Of a stretch of 64,000 bases of DNA, positions 17,301 through 23,600 are shown piece by piece (position 1 is the stretch's first letter; each line of letters starts with the position of its first letter). This DNA is from Streptomyces ambofaciens ATCC 23877. GTDB taxonomy: Bacteria > Actinomycetota > Actinomycetes > Streptomycetales > Streptomycetaceae. The DNA lies in contig NZ_CP012382.1 in the NCBI RefSeq assembly GCF_001267885.1, positions 1,054,001 through 1,118,000 of the forward strand, read 5' to 3'. Below the pieces are notes generated by a model. The model was not told the DNA's origin. It saw nothing but the letters and a program-made list of their open reading frames with translations, and searched no databases. The position numbers were made by a program, and so were the translations under genes.

Positions 17301-19750
17301 TCGCCCTCCGCCATCACGACGTACGGCGTCGGCTCACCGGGCCGGTGCCAGGGCGCGGGCTGGACATCACCGCGCCCCAGGGTGCCGTCCGGCTGCCGGG
17401 CGACCTTCCCCACCTCGGTGAGGTCGAGGTGGGGGATCGCGGTGCTCGTCCAGTTGCGGCCCTGGAGGCCGCCGCCGTCGGTCAGCGCATGGGTGAGGGA
17501 CAGGGCACCACGGAGCTCCAGATGGAAGGCGGCCAGGGCGGCAAGGCTGCCCGCCGATTCCACCGCGGGGTCCGAGACCACCCGGAACAGTTCGCTGCGC
17601 TGCGCGTCGGTCACCGGGTCGGCGGTGTCCAGGAGCAGCACCTGGCGGGTCAGGACGTCCAGGTCCAGGGGACCGTCGCGGAGCGCGGGGACGGTCTGCC
17701 GGAGCTGGTCGAGGTGCGCGAGGGCGTCCCGCAGGGCGGGGTGGACGGGGTTCGTCGCGATGCCGGGTCCGAACACGTCCGTCAGCAGCCGGTCGTAGAG
17801 GGCTTCGGTGGCGGGGTCCGGCCCGAGGTGCGTCCCGGACCCCGGCTCCGGCTCGGCCCCGGGCGAGGCCTGGCCGTCCTCCCAGTCCACGATCATGTCG
17901 ATCGAGTCCACCGATCCGGGCGATCCGGGATCGGAGGAGGTCCCGGTCGGCAGGCCGGCCGGTGCCCGGGAGCTGAGCGGTGTCTCGTCGACGGAGGCGG
18001 ACCGCGGGGGCGGCCCCTCGCGGGGGACGACCGGGGCGGGCTCGACCGTGCCGCCGATGGAGGCCGGCACGTCCTCGGACTCGGTGCGCACGGGACGGTG
18101 GGACGACGGATGGCCGTCGGACGTGGTGCGGCCGCCCTCGGCCCTCGGTGCCGCGGAGGAGGAGCGGGACCGGTCGACCTCCTCCGGGGCGTGGGTGCGA
18201 GGCGCGTCCGGGACGACCGTGTCCTGGGTCGCCGGACCTCCGGTGACCGCCGGGTCGTCGGACGGTGGGGTCCGGTGCCGTGGCGGTGGGGCCGCGGTGG
18301 GCGAGGCCTGGCTCTGGGACGTGGTGACCGACGGGCCCGGTGCGGCGTCCGGCACGAGGGGCGGCTGGGCATGCGGCTGCCGAAGGCTGTCGGTGAGGGG
18401 CCGGGGCGTGTCCTCGTCGACCGGCCGCGGGGCGGCGGAGCCGACGGTGGCGGGCCCGTTCGCCGGCAGCGCGTCGCCCCCGTCCACAGGCCGGTCGCCC
18501 CCCGGGCCCGGTGTCGCGGACGGGCTGAGGGCGGAGAAGACCGTCTCGGTGCCCGGATCGTCCACCAGGGAGTCCCGGTAGGGGTCCGTGTCCCCTACGC
18601 GGGGGCGGGAGGTGTCACCGTGTGGCGCGCCGTACGTCTCGTCGTACGTGTCGTACGTGTCGTACGTGCCGTCGTACGGCACGTCGTCGTACGTGTCTCC
18701 GTACGCGCTCCTGGAGGCGGTGCCGCCCGGGTACGGACGGCTCGAGGCGTCACCGTAGGTGTCCCGTCTGCCGCCGCCCGGCAGGTCATTGAGGTCATCG
18801 GGACCGAAGTCGAGGTTCCGGAGGAACTTGTCGTTCAGCCATGTGCCGCCGTACTCCGCGCCCGTGGCGGCCGCTTCGAAGAGGAGGCCGCTGAGACCGG
18901 CGCTGACGAACGTGCCGGGGTTGACGGCGAACGTGCCCAGGAAGACGAGGCCGGTGAAGGCCTCCGCGAAGGTCTCCGCCTGCCCCTCGTTGACGAAGGC
19001 GAGCGGAAGGTCGAGCACTTCCTTCCACGTACGGTTGTCCTTGACGAGGTTACGGACCACCGGCCCGCTGAACTGGGAGAACAGGCCTCCGAAGAGTCCC
19101 GCGAAGGCGCCGGCGACGGCCGACTGACCGATGTCCTTCCAGTCGAAGGCGTCGCGCCGGCGCTCGGGGTCGTCCGGCGCGGTCATGGAGATCAGCTGCG
19201 CGGCGAACGAGACGAACGCCTCCTGGATCGCCTCCAGCAGCACCGACAGCGGTGTGGGAACGGCACGGCCCAACCGCTGGAGGAGCAGCAGGATGGTGAG
19301 CGCGGTGCGTGCCTTCTGGAGGGCGATCTCGGTGAGCGACGTACCGCCGGTGAAGACGGCCAGCGCGGCGATCAGGGCCAGTTCGATGTTCATCAGGATG
19401 AACTCGATGAGGATCTGGTACTTGGCCTCGGACAGCTTGATGGAGCGGTCCACCTGTCGCGCGCCCAGGTCCCGCAGTTCGTCGGAGAACTTCTGCAGGT
19501 GGTTCTGGCCGTTGTCGTCGACGAAGAGCCTCATCGCGGCGACGAACTCGTCGGCGATGCGCGGGGGGAGCGAGTTCCCCGCGGTGGAGATCGCTCCCTT
19601 CATCGCGTCGGACAGGTCGCCGACGTCGTCGGCCAGACGCTTGTAGGGGGTGCGGCTGTCGAAGCCCAGGTCCTCGTTGCCGGTGGCGACGTTCGCGCCC
19701 ACCCAGACCTCGATGAACTCCCGCAGGCCCGGCGGGAACATGATGGCCAT
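5312..19750 (-). CDS. Giant 4812-aa T7SS-linked protein: CpnT-like N-terminus, lonely-Cys domain, two OTU-like domains
   Basis: Not assignable to a characterised protein; probably a T7SS-exported polymorphic effector. Residues 1-320 form a helical, partly hydrophobic domain like the N-termini of actinobacterial WXG100-like/CpnT-type proteins. Residues about 330-640 and 1490-1770 are Pro/Ser/Thr-rich linkers. Residues about 690-1180 form a lonely-Cys region with FGAHARPG and VLMEACSS (Cys1057), resembling clan CD (caspase-like) His and Cys motifs. Its first half recurs at about 1315-1487 without these motifs. Residues about 1780-3000 are beta-rich with repeated amphipathic strands. Residues about 3500-3730 are an Ala-rich coiled coil. 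One OTU-like region (about 3780-3990) has Ala3797 where the catalytic Cys is expected; a second (about 4070-4370) keeps Cys4080 (GTGECLLYSVL) and a candidate His4363. Near the C-terminus is a module with SWVVNDKSGRYMSETVRP. The ATG directly follows the stop of the WXG-like gene (TGAATG), so translation is coupled. Confidence 0.88.
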   Translation of the reverse strand: MAIMFPPGLREFIEVWVGANVATGNEDLGFDSRTPYKRLADDVGDLSDAMKGAISTAGNSLPPRIADEFVAAMRLFVDDNGQNHLQKFSDELRDLGARQVDRSIKLSEAKYQILIEFILMNIELALIAALAVFTGGTSLTEIALQKARTALTILLLLQRLGRAVPTPLSVLLEAIQEAFVSFAAQLISMTAPDDPERRRDAFDWKDIGQSAVAGAFAGLFGGLFSQFSGPVVRNLVKDNRTWKEVLDLPLAFVNEGQAETFAEAFTGLVFLGTFAVNPGTFVSAGLSGLLFEAAATGAEYGGTWLNDKFLRNLDFGPDDLNDLPGGGRRDTYGDASSRPYPGGTASRSAYGDTYDDVPYDGTYDTYDTYDETYGAPHGDTSRPRVGDTDPYRDSLVDDPGTETVFSALSPSATPGPGGDRPVDGGDALPANGPATVGSAAPRPVDEDTPRPLTDSLRQPHAQPPLVPDAAPGPSVTTSQSQASPTAAPPPRHRTPPSDDPAVTGGPATQDTVVPDAPRTHAPEEVDRSRSSSAAPRAEGGRTTSDGHPSSHRPVRTESEDVPASIGGTVEPAPVVPREGPPPRSASVDETPLSSRAPAGLPTGTSSDPGSPGSVDSIDMIVDWEDGQASPGAEPEPGSGTHLGPDPATEALYDRLLTDVFGPGIATNPVHPALRDALAHLDQLRQTVPALRDGPLDLDVLTRQVLLLDTADPVTDAQRSELFRVVSDPAVESAGSLAALAAFHLELRGALSLTHALTDGGGLQGRNWTSTAIPHLDLTEVGKVARQPDGTLGRGDVQPAPWHRPGEPTPYVVMAEGDHERIVVRGYDGAPRQVPVDVFAELLARDPRLAGLPPDTPVVLLVPDAGARGLDLPRQAADRVGREVWSAGGTVKVSPQRDPSHPYVVSLLYGEGLPRADWIRSTPGQVTDPAERENAPDWEREVRSHSVVTEGGTTIGRGVFEDAEAPRRIAALRLATESSELWHHNPATGESVKDDDPVPFAGKPVYVFGAHARPGATRVPTLSNPAHHSRGRETGGMLKRRPSLARLPGDHAVLMEACSSAKPPGVVRTRRGIDDTFVPDPLAVVSESQHVANETGRTTYGGTHMVSFATLPDGTFVHRLYTDSRGRRGAWVEHRPEPTGDLLDDRARAAGLHTDLSRPVTDTARDRTLRLVRALRLAFGAAIEDDSRYGDLLAGIGALETMRAADPVLRDSGPFSMDLFERAVLAGRPGAPGPDAYRDLLTRATDALRRQPGTVLSDFVALPHVTAAARRLGGLADRDLDTETVRVLGLAPDAAGVAGPERDRLFWATVKALEWESKTPAPTALTGRVLHLEQPDAARLPELLDLVARAAAVGVDVDDPTELGAFHLETLGALSPETQLRDAGGAPVGRHWAQAPPHATMTTDRVVVAAPKAGGGYRPVGQERPPWSTPGGPPAYTVWAGGGRDHLLMHLPGGFRGRVPYEEVAELLARDPVLNARPVDGTDVVLALSRAAPATGPTPTGPPDAAATASSGEASRGTSTDRSTEPTGGPSDAPTTGTLAGTSTAVRGVDPRAVVSAGTGRAVWASRGGVGLAATGPSRPYVPTLLPGTPGRPAAADWSVVRPGDLTAPGARGPDGGGPGVDDVTFADPDGGAVGPGEGDSGTPEHFDPPLPEHLDDDVFGDTADTDQPPTRPVPTGASPTPSVPTVAPPTPSVPTDPLDGRARPAGPPTDPAGPAPRETRERTLRTTRALRRTSGPSSPDAPRLDPAMAPPARTHRTPARFADGRRMPEYVDDLRSLLPSDLTATELEQLLANPSTFGQSTVVLRGVDQALDAIDRELASSPDARPADDARLLDDVRQTLRDKPKTLADGEGRPFPYVNADGRVRVLWVRARHHGNWAPFDDGIGDATKIDSMHRAAATFGLTKNMQVNSQYGLGGPIGPAGTAAFGGFGRLALRFGFIDKVGYTLTDQRMNQMETRTLDTSRSFLDDVHYEIRVTDATGRVVTGTGTGPAAPARFAFGVRRGLSVRLPDSVTRMPEPGRVPRVIDLDRDSQYRFVRIEGFGPVAAIRDWAAARIGALPGSSAYTELDIFFSGDSFQRHGGTMARGRITTPPLFADDRKKSPLGVFVVEELIPRTAVLVGETDQAEMRDINTSTVRSERSRAHGRSLLLQAVAGPAFNFLDPGTAPFDLRLQLGPTAQYSYAKTWSVGLGAAGTLKSAGQVKGPRTALYLVVKSVRVRRAGDDAPPTRFLTWSLDRMTSSEARRLAGWDDGTALALRNGAAPPFVPAYLTADRPRTLGMHRVKEFTFDDGLRTRVTPDTADGVGRTLLDAFADGVVDAVAQLRRGLVVPLDQLLPPDLPKGWRARFDELLGHRPDQALRAARSLPVPPRWTDPVKYRIALQNTLQVLGVLSQQNVTANLEALTTVGLPIRLTDPDSVGQTYYTLRVRGKLTGRRYEGKDADEGMRFSAQGIERLDGQTSAKRGLDLGIEGTFSGRDNSVDDSAGLPRNTLGLALGARQGWQWEAETAFGSTVTNEPMSVSNQPTHLYRYDLSLTASLGGYWRPRGLIRGLGLGLPGLLVLDEPVNVLFGRTRTGGPRGGGPVTGQVLIGVPVQHTPDADPHADGTLNPYAAEEPAPESMTTERALALARGDLVLPGAPEARRPAGRLADRGSRQFEEFRQHPFVIVNVLLSPALVAAVDRVLREASGSAWQLAKEGAPTRDAILRTFTPQYLASSFDQSSGPLGLAGSGLLGKGPYGELWGTFRYATTVGNLRALTPPMSMDTEMTLGGTRQAAGKVSNSTGFVFGGQLVYSVAQQPGHGLMGAYGIAANPVSTSRAHSVSVVRTVVADMNRKGFTHQVLVAGDVQHWFALLSSRLGTGRTAAAGAASDLVPRSLAGAAGTALTTPGGLLGHLPEKSAHRMGLLDDGMGDVPRYTERMWTPQPWMRGAAFGTYAVNALDPTDVLLAFDRRIRRLGLDDESRERIRQLVTGRATRALKGEMTTTGPSTLVRTGGWGWDSVRIGSRRVRARVELIPGTPVFEGLDHSVELEENRRAIETAQQNSESSSGADVGLLTSQLVHTGNTQVPAAGPTYTEGGTHRKTVASSHTVTTVTIYRAASTEPHAEVVTPYRMRITLEADDTPGTGAPPGPRPTEGTPTALDRLRGRLRIVEEEDAGALREHMPLSLMEPVPSPTEGTGTPGAGRPLPAPDPAADPALAGPPRPVPVPAAGEEPAVRDGDGVARPFTFPDNGMHPRGIIGIENIRMAGDLLLTKAYDAGFSLRALEGEAGPDDDVLTDLLRRTRETGLTRPGTGSAQALEDGISSSAVTAFFPRTTEPDGYQVAGLTEKSLAGTDTGRLTLRSAPDFSRALLLTVVDGKKLEVLRRYGENAGTASSVEHGQSGSLGGAFLYDSPHNAGLNQIGAFGPGPNDLDGDGMPVGDDHLTSRNLKPKTGRSFLFAVPATWLSVGDVHRGVVDSRLANHIRGGTFAKARSGPQAMRSEAYVVTWIREDVARDLRLVTDANFPGTVAQAWDAVERASRAWVEADKAYWKKRRASGGLRADLDAARASLDTAARVLRAATRPVDLARADVDTADSALRRAEAGARRAHALADASVAAARSAADAVAEDYAAPEHDGWAELLREEQDAASARLADAEEAAGNLRKAADLRLRTAREEKAAADGRLDAALLSARAPGRSLDEATARRDTARDAFGTRRAELDALRDTAEKAAAEYHRVRAGADQLTRWHRLAATAEGRQELDGRAEPPAVTYQAPPAAPLSEPPAPPRYTRTGTAPDTVLTSPANETYTLQDVPRDGDAFFHALALGLEHAAPGLPAALGVDPGDPRTMSGLRRRMASWLTDHADEDLLAAVAPDVTDAFTAEEIAAAGLDLSEGTPARREFDALGGLVPHAVDLTPEVRAELAITQLLRRGDTAAEAGWNHAASDLLPLLAARTFGVRVTVVGSDGAFQDFAPEDPRGGLRGLVGPAAPSGAHVVLSLDDRHYRLALPSARTLPEAVGPPPPEGPPKAPPEAVGPLPPEGSRPLPEDAVPLPPRGTPPVPKDTPTPLDDPPRGGGGKGSEPEGDGARARGRRVPVPGTGECLLYSVLAGDPVHIREHLAGLAVTDRAAYDLLGDPDAVRAELRRRTALRAATGEPPAGPAQVALHAMRTYVEDYVGRSAGRLHPQIVGQFRQTVADAFSARVQGTDRAAMLALLTHHGVRQVPVAEALDPADLLRRYVDARTARTASTPAGAGISPRDVRAVVKAEAEELSPRQMFEDLARHGLLPTPDDLDDTALRRLLATAYPQSTAPLDDTELTALLDAVVNWAERWGTPAGEVFLPLLAHAFDLRVDVVRSLPSGARRIGVVGSGNATRRTEVYYDGSDHYDGSDAAAHDRFGAPVRPKRVKDEERDQDGDVRLNPLWVPLDEVDPGLLITGNRDAVWLYTVTDDGRVILGTEGLSAIVTPEQFDALLAGMLQKDPDLTAEALRATLDGLGHTGIAAAFADDGGEAPGRTLPGRSRVSGEFRWSAELRSWVVNDKSGRYMSETVRPDLDAAEAADWLINVAALFSARLGVVVRTDQVKTAAPVPPPPSAPGPERPGLAPEPPEVRSTAPHPDDDPAHLAPRSAPVAEATALDEGRRRWLAGQVGAEDLPGDPPALTGTGNVTLAELRDAGVEITPGMDVEAQLGGGVRGGGLAPLDQVRLLLARPGPWPDALDAVAATVARRTWRSAFEAFASAVPAPDAARAWATVVGLLFPDDGAEAATADWRYAGEAFRDAVRRLAVLVAEEGTDPRTVARLAARLRQQLGLPSRGAVGPSDPVEEEAGEGEVGRR

Positions 19751-20098
19751 TCAGCGCCTGTTCTCGCTCTCCGAGCCCTGCGCCTCGATGTCCTCCAGCG
19801 CCCGGGTCTGCGGTCGCTGCACGTGGTCGGCCTCCGCGGCGACGGCGTCGACCAGCGCCATGAACCCGCCGGTGATCGCCAGGACCGTGTCCGCCACCTG
19901 CTGCTGTTCGCGTCGAACCTGGTCGCCGACCGCGTCGGCGAACGCGTCGTCGCCGCCCTCCTCGCCCCACCAGCCCGAGTAGGCGGCGTTGCCGTTCTCG
20001 AAGCGGGGCAGCATCTCGTCGCCGTGGCGCACCGCGTCGGCGAGGTGCCTGGAACCCTGCAGAATCGCCTGGATGTCGGCGGAATAGTTGCCGGCCAT
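19751..20098 (-). CDS. WXG100-like small helical protein, probable partner of the giant protein
   Basis: A 115-aa protein with two predicted helices joined by SGWWGEEGGDD, a W-x-G-type turn as in Esx/WXG100 proteins. It starts with MAGNYSADI and has a charged Gln/Glu-rich tail. It sits between the YbaB-like gene (2-nt gap) and the giant gene (stop and start abut). Small helical proteins placed directly before large T7SS effectors commonly act as their targeting partners; that role is inferred here. Confidence 0.8.
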   Translation of the reverse strand: MAGNYSADIQAILQGSRHLADAVRHGDEMLPRFENGNAAYSGWWGEEGGDDAFADAVGDQVRREQQQVADTVLAITGGFMALVDAVAAEADHVQRPQTRALEDIEAQGSESENRR

Positions 20099-20100
20099 GA

Positions 20101-20613
20101 CTACGCGCCCTCCTGCCGTCCCCGTCGTCCGTCGTCCGTGCCGCGGGCCGCACCGGGCGGGGCCGCGGGTACTTCGTCATCCTCGACGATCTCGTCGCGG
20201 AACCCGCTCATCGCCGTGGGTGCCTGCGCCACGGCGGTCTCGCGGAGCAGCGATCCGAAGACGGACTCCCAGTCGACGCCCATCCGCTGCGGAGCGGCGC
20301 CCCGCGCGGTCATCCTGGTGAGCGGGTCGAGTGTGGCGACGACCCGGCGGGCCATCTCGGCCCGCGCCTTGTTCGCGGCCTCCAGTACCGCCGCGGAGAG
20401 CTGGGCGGCGGCCATGGTCCTGTACTTGCCGTCCAGGAACTCCAGGCCGGTCAGTTCCCCTTTCGCGCCGACGGAGACCCGCACCGACCGGTCCGCCGAA
20501 CGTGCGCTGACCGACGCCGCGTCCAGTTCGGCGCGTGCCGAAGCAGCAGCCCGCTCCGCCGCCTCGAGGTGGGCCATCGCCTGGGCCACTCGGTCCTCCA
20601 TGGGCTGACTCAT
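20101..20613 (-). CDS. YbaB/EbfC-family protein in the T7SS operon
   Basis: A 170-aa protein from the ATG at 20611-20613, with a purine-rich ribosome site about 7 nt upstream. An N-terminal helix (MSQPMEDRVAQAMAHLEAAE) is followed by a beta-rich part (VRVSVGAKGELTGLEF) and a second long helix, the YbaB/EbfC nucleoid-protein pattern. The tail (about 60 residues) is acidic and Pro-rich. YbaB proteins bind DNA as dimers, but such folds are frequent inside actinobacterial T7SS operons and may serve as helical accessory proteins. The sequence does not decide between these roles. It starts 20 nt after the coiled-coil protein gene. Confidence 0.8.
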   Translation of the reverse strand: MSQPMEDRVAQAMAHLEAAERAAASARAELDAASVSARSADRSVRVSVGAKGELTGLEFLDGKYRTMAAAQLSAAVLEAANKARAEMARRVVATLDPLTRMTARGAAPQRMGVDWESVFGSLLRETAVAQAPTAMSGFRDEIVEDDEVPAAPPGAARGTDDGRRGRQEGA

Positions 20614-20633
20614 CCGGGTCCCTCCCCTTCTCC

Positions 20634-23600
20634 TCAGCGCCCCAGGGCCTGCGGCGCGCCACCCTCGTCGGTGCCCCAGACGTCCTCGTCCTCGGCCAGC
20701 CATGTGGTCCGTTCCCTGTCCCCGCTCTCCGTCTGCGGCCTGCCCTCCCCCGCTCCGCCCATGGGTCCCATCGGCGGCATGAAGGGCGTGCTGCTGCTGG
20801 TCTGCGTGGACCTGGGAACGACGCGGTGCTCCTCGTCGTCGACGGTCGGCGTGACGGCGGTCGTCCGCCCGGGCCGTCCGACCCCGGGCTCGATGACGGT
20901 CCTGGTGCGCTCGCCCGAGCCGCCACCCGCCTCGCCGCCCGCGCCGCGCATCATCGGCGGGTACATGCCCGGCGAGCCCGCCCCGGCGCCGCCGGCGGAG
21001 GCGTCCGCCGGGACGTCGCTGCCCTGCGGACGCCCGAGCGCCGCGGTGAGGTCGTCCTGGTTGTAGAGGTTGTCGTCGAAAGCGGCGGAGTACCCCGAGC
21101 CGGCCGGGCCGGCCGAGCCCGCGGAGCCGCCCGGGTGGCCGACGGAGAGGTCGGGAGGCTCGGGAAGGTCGGCGATGCGCCGACGGATCTGCTCCTCGAT
21201 GTCCTTCCCGTCGGCGTCGATCCTGTCGTACTCGGCCTGGATGCCGGCCATCTGCCGGTCGTAGTCGGCCTTGGCGTCCTTGCGCGCCTGCTCGGCCTCG
21301 GAGCGTGCCTGCTCGCGGTCCGCCTGGGCGTCGCTCTTCGCCCGGTCGTACTCGGTGCGGGCCTCGGTCTCGGCGGCGTCGGCACGTGCGAGGGCGTCCC
21401 GCTCGGCGGCGTCGATCTCCGCGATCCGCCGGTCGTAGGCCTCGCGGGCCTCGTTCCCGTCGGCGCCGGCGGCGGTCTCACGCTCGTACTCCCGGCGCGC
21501 CTCGGCCCGCTCCTGCTCGGCGTCCTGCCTCGCCCGGTCCCGCTGCTCCTGGGCTTCGGCCTTCTCCTGCTCGTACTCCCGGCGCGCCGCCGCCTCCTGG
21601 CGGTCGGTGTCCTGGAGGGCGGCGTCGCGCTCGGCGCGGGCCTCCGCCTTCTGCTGCTCGTAGTCGGCCTGCGCGTCGGCCCTGGCGTTCTGAGCGTCCA
21701 GCCTGGCCTGCTGCTTCTCCTGGAGGGCCTCACGGCGGGCTTCCTCCTGCTCGGCCTCCGCCCTGGACCGCGCGTCCGCCTGGTCCTGCTCGGCGGCGTC
21801 CCTCCCCGCGGCGGCCTCCGTCTTGGCCGCGTCCTGCTCACGCTCCGCCTCGGCCCTGGCCGCATCCTGCTCGGCCTTCGCCGCTTCCTTCTCCGCGGCG
21901 GCCTCCGCCTTCGCGGCCTCCTGCTCGGCTTTGGCGTCGGCCTTCTCCTGGTCGGCCTGTGCCTTCGCCGCCTCCTTCTCCTTATCCCCCTCCTCCTTGG
22001 CCGCCTCCTGCTCACGCTCCGCCTCGGCCCTGGCCGCATCCTGCTCCGCCTTGGCCGCCTCCTTCTCCGCGGCGGCCTCCGCCTTCGCCTCGGCCTGCTC
22101 CCGGTCGGCCTCCGCCTTCGCGGCGTCCTGTTCGGCCTTGGCCTCGGCGCGGTCGGCTTCGGCCTGGTCCGCGGCCCGTTCCCGTTCCTTCTTCGCCTCG
22201 TCCTGCGCCTTCTGGTTCTGCGCGAGAGCGAACGTCTGCTGCTCGGCGGCCGTCTGCTTGGCTTCGGCCTTCTCCCGCTCCTGCTCGGCCTTGGCCTCCG
22301 CCTTCTCCTTCTCCGCCTCCTCCTTGGCGGCCGCCTGCTCCGCCTTGGCCTCGGCCTTCTCCCGCTCCTGTTCCGCCTTGGCCTCCGCCTTCTCCTTCTC
22401 CGCCTCCTCCTTGGCGGCCGCCTGCTCCGCCTTGGCTTCCGCCTTCTCCCGCTCCTGTTCCGCCTTGGCCTCCGCCTTCTCCCGCTCCGCCTCCTCCTTG
22501 GCGGCCGCCTGCTCCGCCTTGGCCTCCGCCTTCTCCTTCTCGGCTTCGGCCTTCTCCCGCTCCCGCTCGGCCTTGGCTTCGGCCTTCTCCTTCTCGGCTT
22601 CCGCCTTGGCCTCCGCCTTCTCCTTCTCGGCCTCCGCCTTCTCCCGCTCCCGCTCGGCCTTGGCCTCCGCCTTCTCCCGCTCCGCCTCGGCCTTGGCGGC
22701 CGCCGCTTCCGCGTCCGCCTTCTTCTTCTCGGCGTCGGCCTCCGCCTCGGCGGAGATCTCGGAGAGGGGCCGATCGTCCTTGTCCGTGATGCTGGTGTCG
22801 AACGCCTTCTCCGCCGTCTTGAAGGCGTTGTGGATCGCGACGACGGCCTCGGCGCCCGCCGTGCCGAGCCAGTCCTGCACCGACTGCTCCCACCGGCGCA
22901 CCGCCTCGTCGGCGATCGCCTTCCACGTGGTCATCTCACTCGGCTTGCCGTACGACTTGCCCTCGATCACGATCTCGTTCTGGAACCCGGTGGTCGACAC
23001 CACGTAGTTGTGCCAGGAGGTGTACGCCCCGGACCCGCTGGACACCGTCTCGATGTCCGTCTTGTCGTACTGGGTGTCGAAGAGGGTCAGCCGGGCGTTC
23101 TGGAGCATGTCGTAGAGCCAGCGCTGCGGATTGCTCTCGGCCCTCCACGCGGCATGGGCGTCGGACAGCTTCTGTGCCTGGGCGAGGAGGACGCCCTGAG
23201 CCTCGGCCAGCGCCCGGGCGGGCGCGGTGGTCACCGTCACGTCGTCGATGGTGAGCGCGGTCTCCTCGCCGCCCTTGCCCTTGAGCTGGTCGGCGTACCC
23301 CTCGTAGTTGCGGGCCAGTTTGTGGATGAGCTCCTTGAAGATGGCGGCCGACGTGCCGTCCCAGGCGTCGCTGCCTTCTCCGATGTTTTCGGTGTCCCAC
23401 TTGCCGACGGTGTCCGCACTGTCCTGGAAGAACTTCACCACCCGGTCGAACGCCTGGGCAGCCTCCGTGAACGTGCGCAGGTCGACGTAGTCGGCGTCGT
23501 TCACCGGGTAACCGCGGTTCGTGAACCCGTGGGTCGAGTAGGGCCACATGATGAGCTGCGAGAGGGCGTCCAGCGAGCCGTAGACGTACCGGACCAGCGC

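Noticed and set aside
18590..18720. Repeated GTACGT-type units within the giant gene, considered as a CRISPR or iteron array
   Set aside because: They encode a Tyr/Asp-Thr-rich linker (DTYDDVPYDGTYDTYDTYDE) in frame; there are no spacers or replication-type context.
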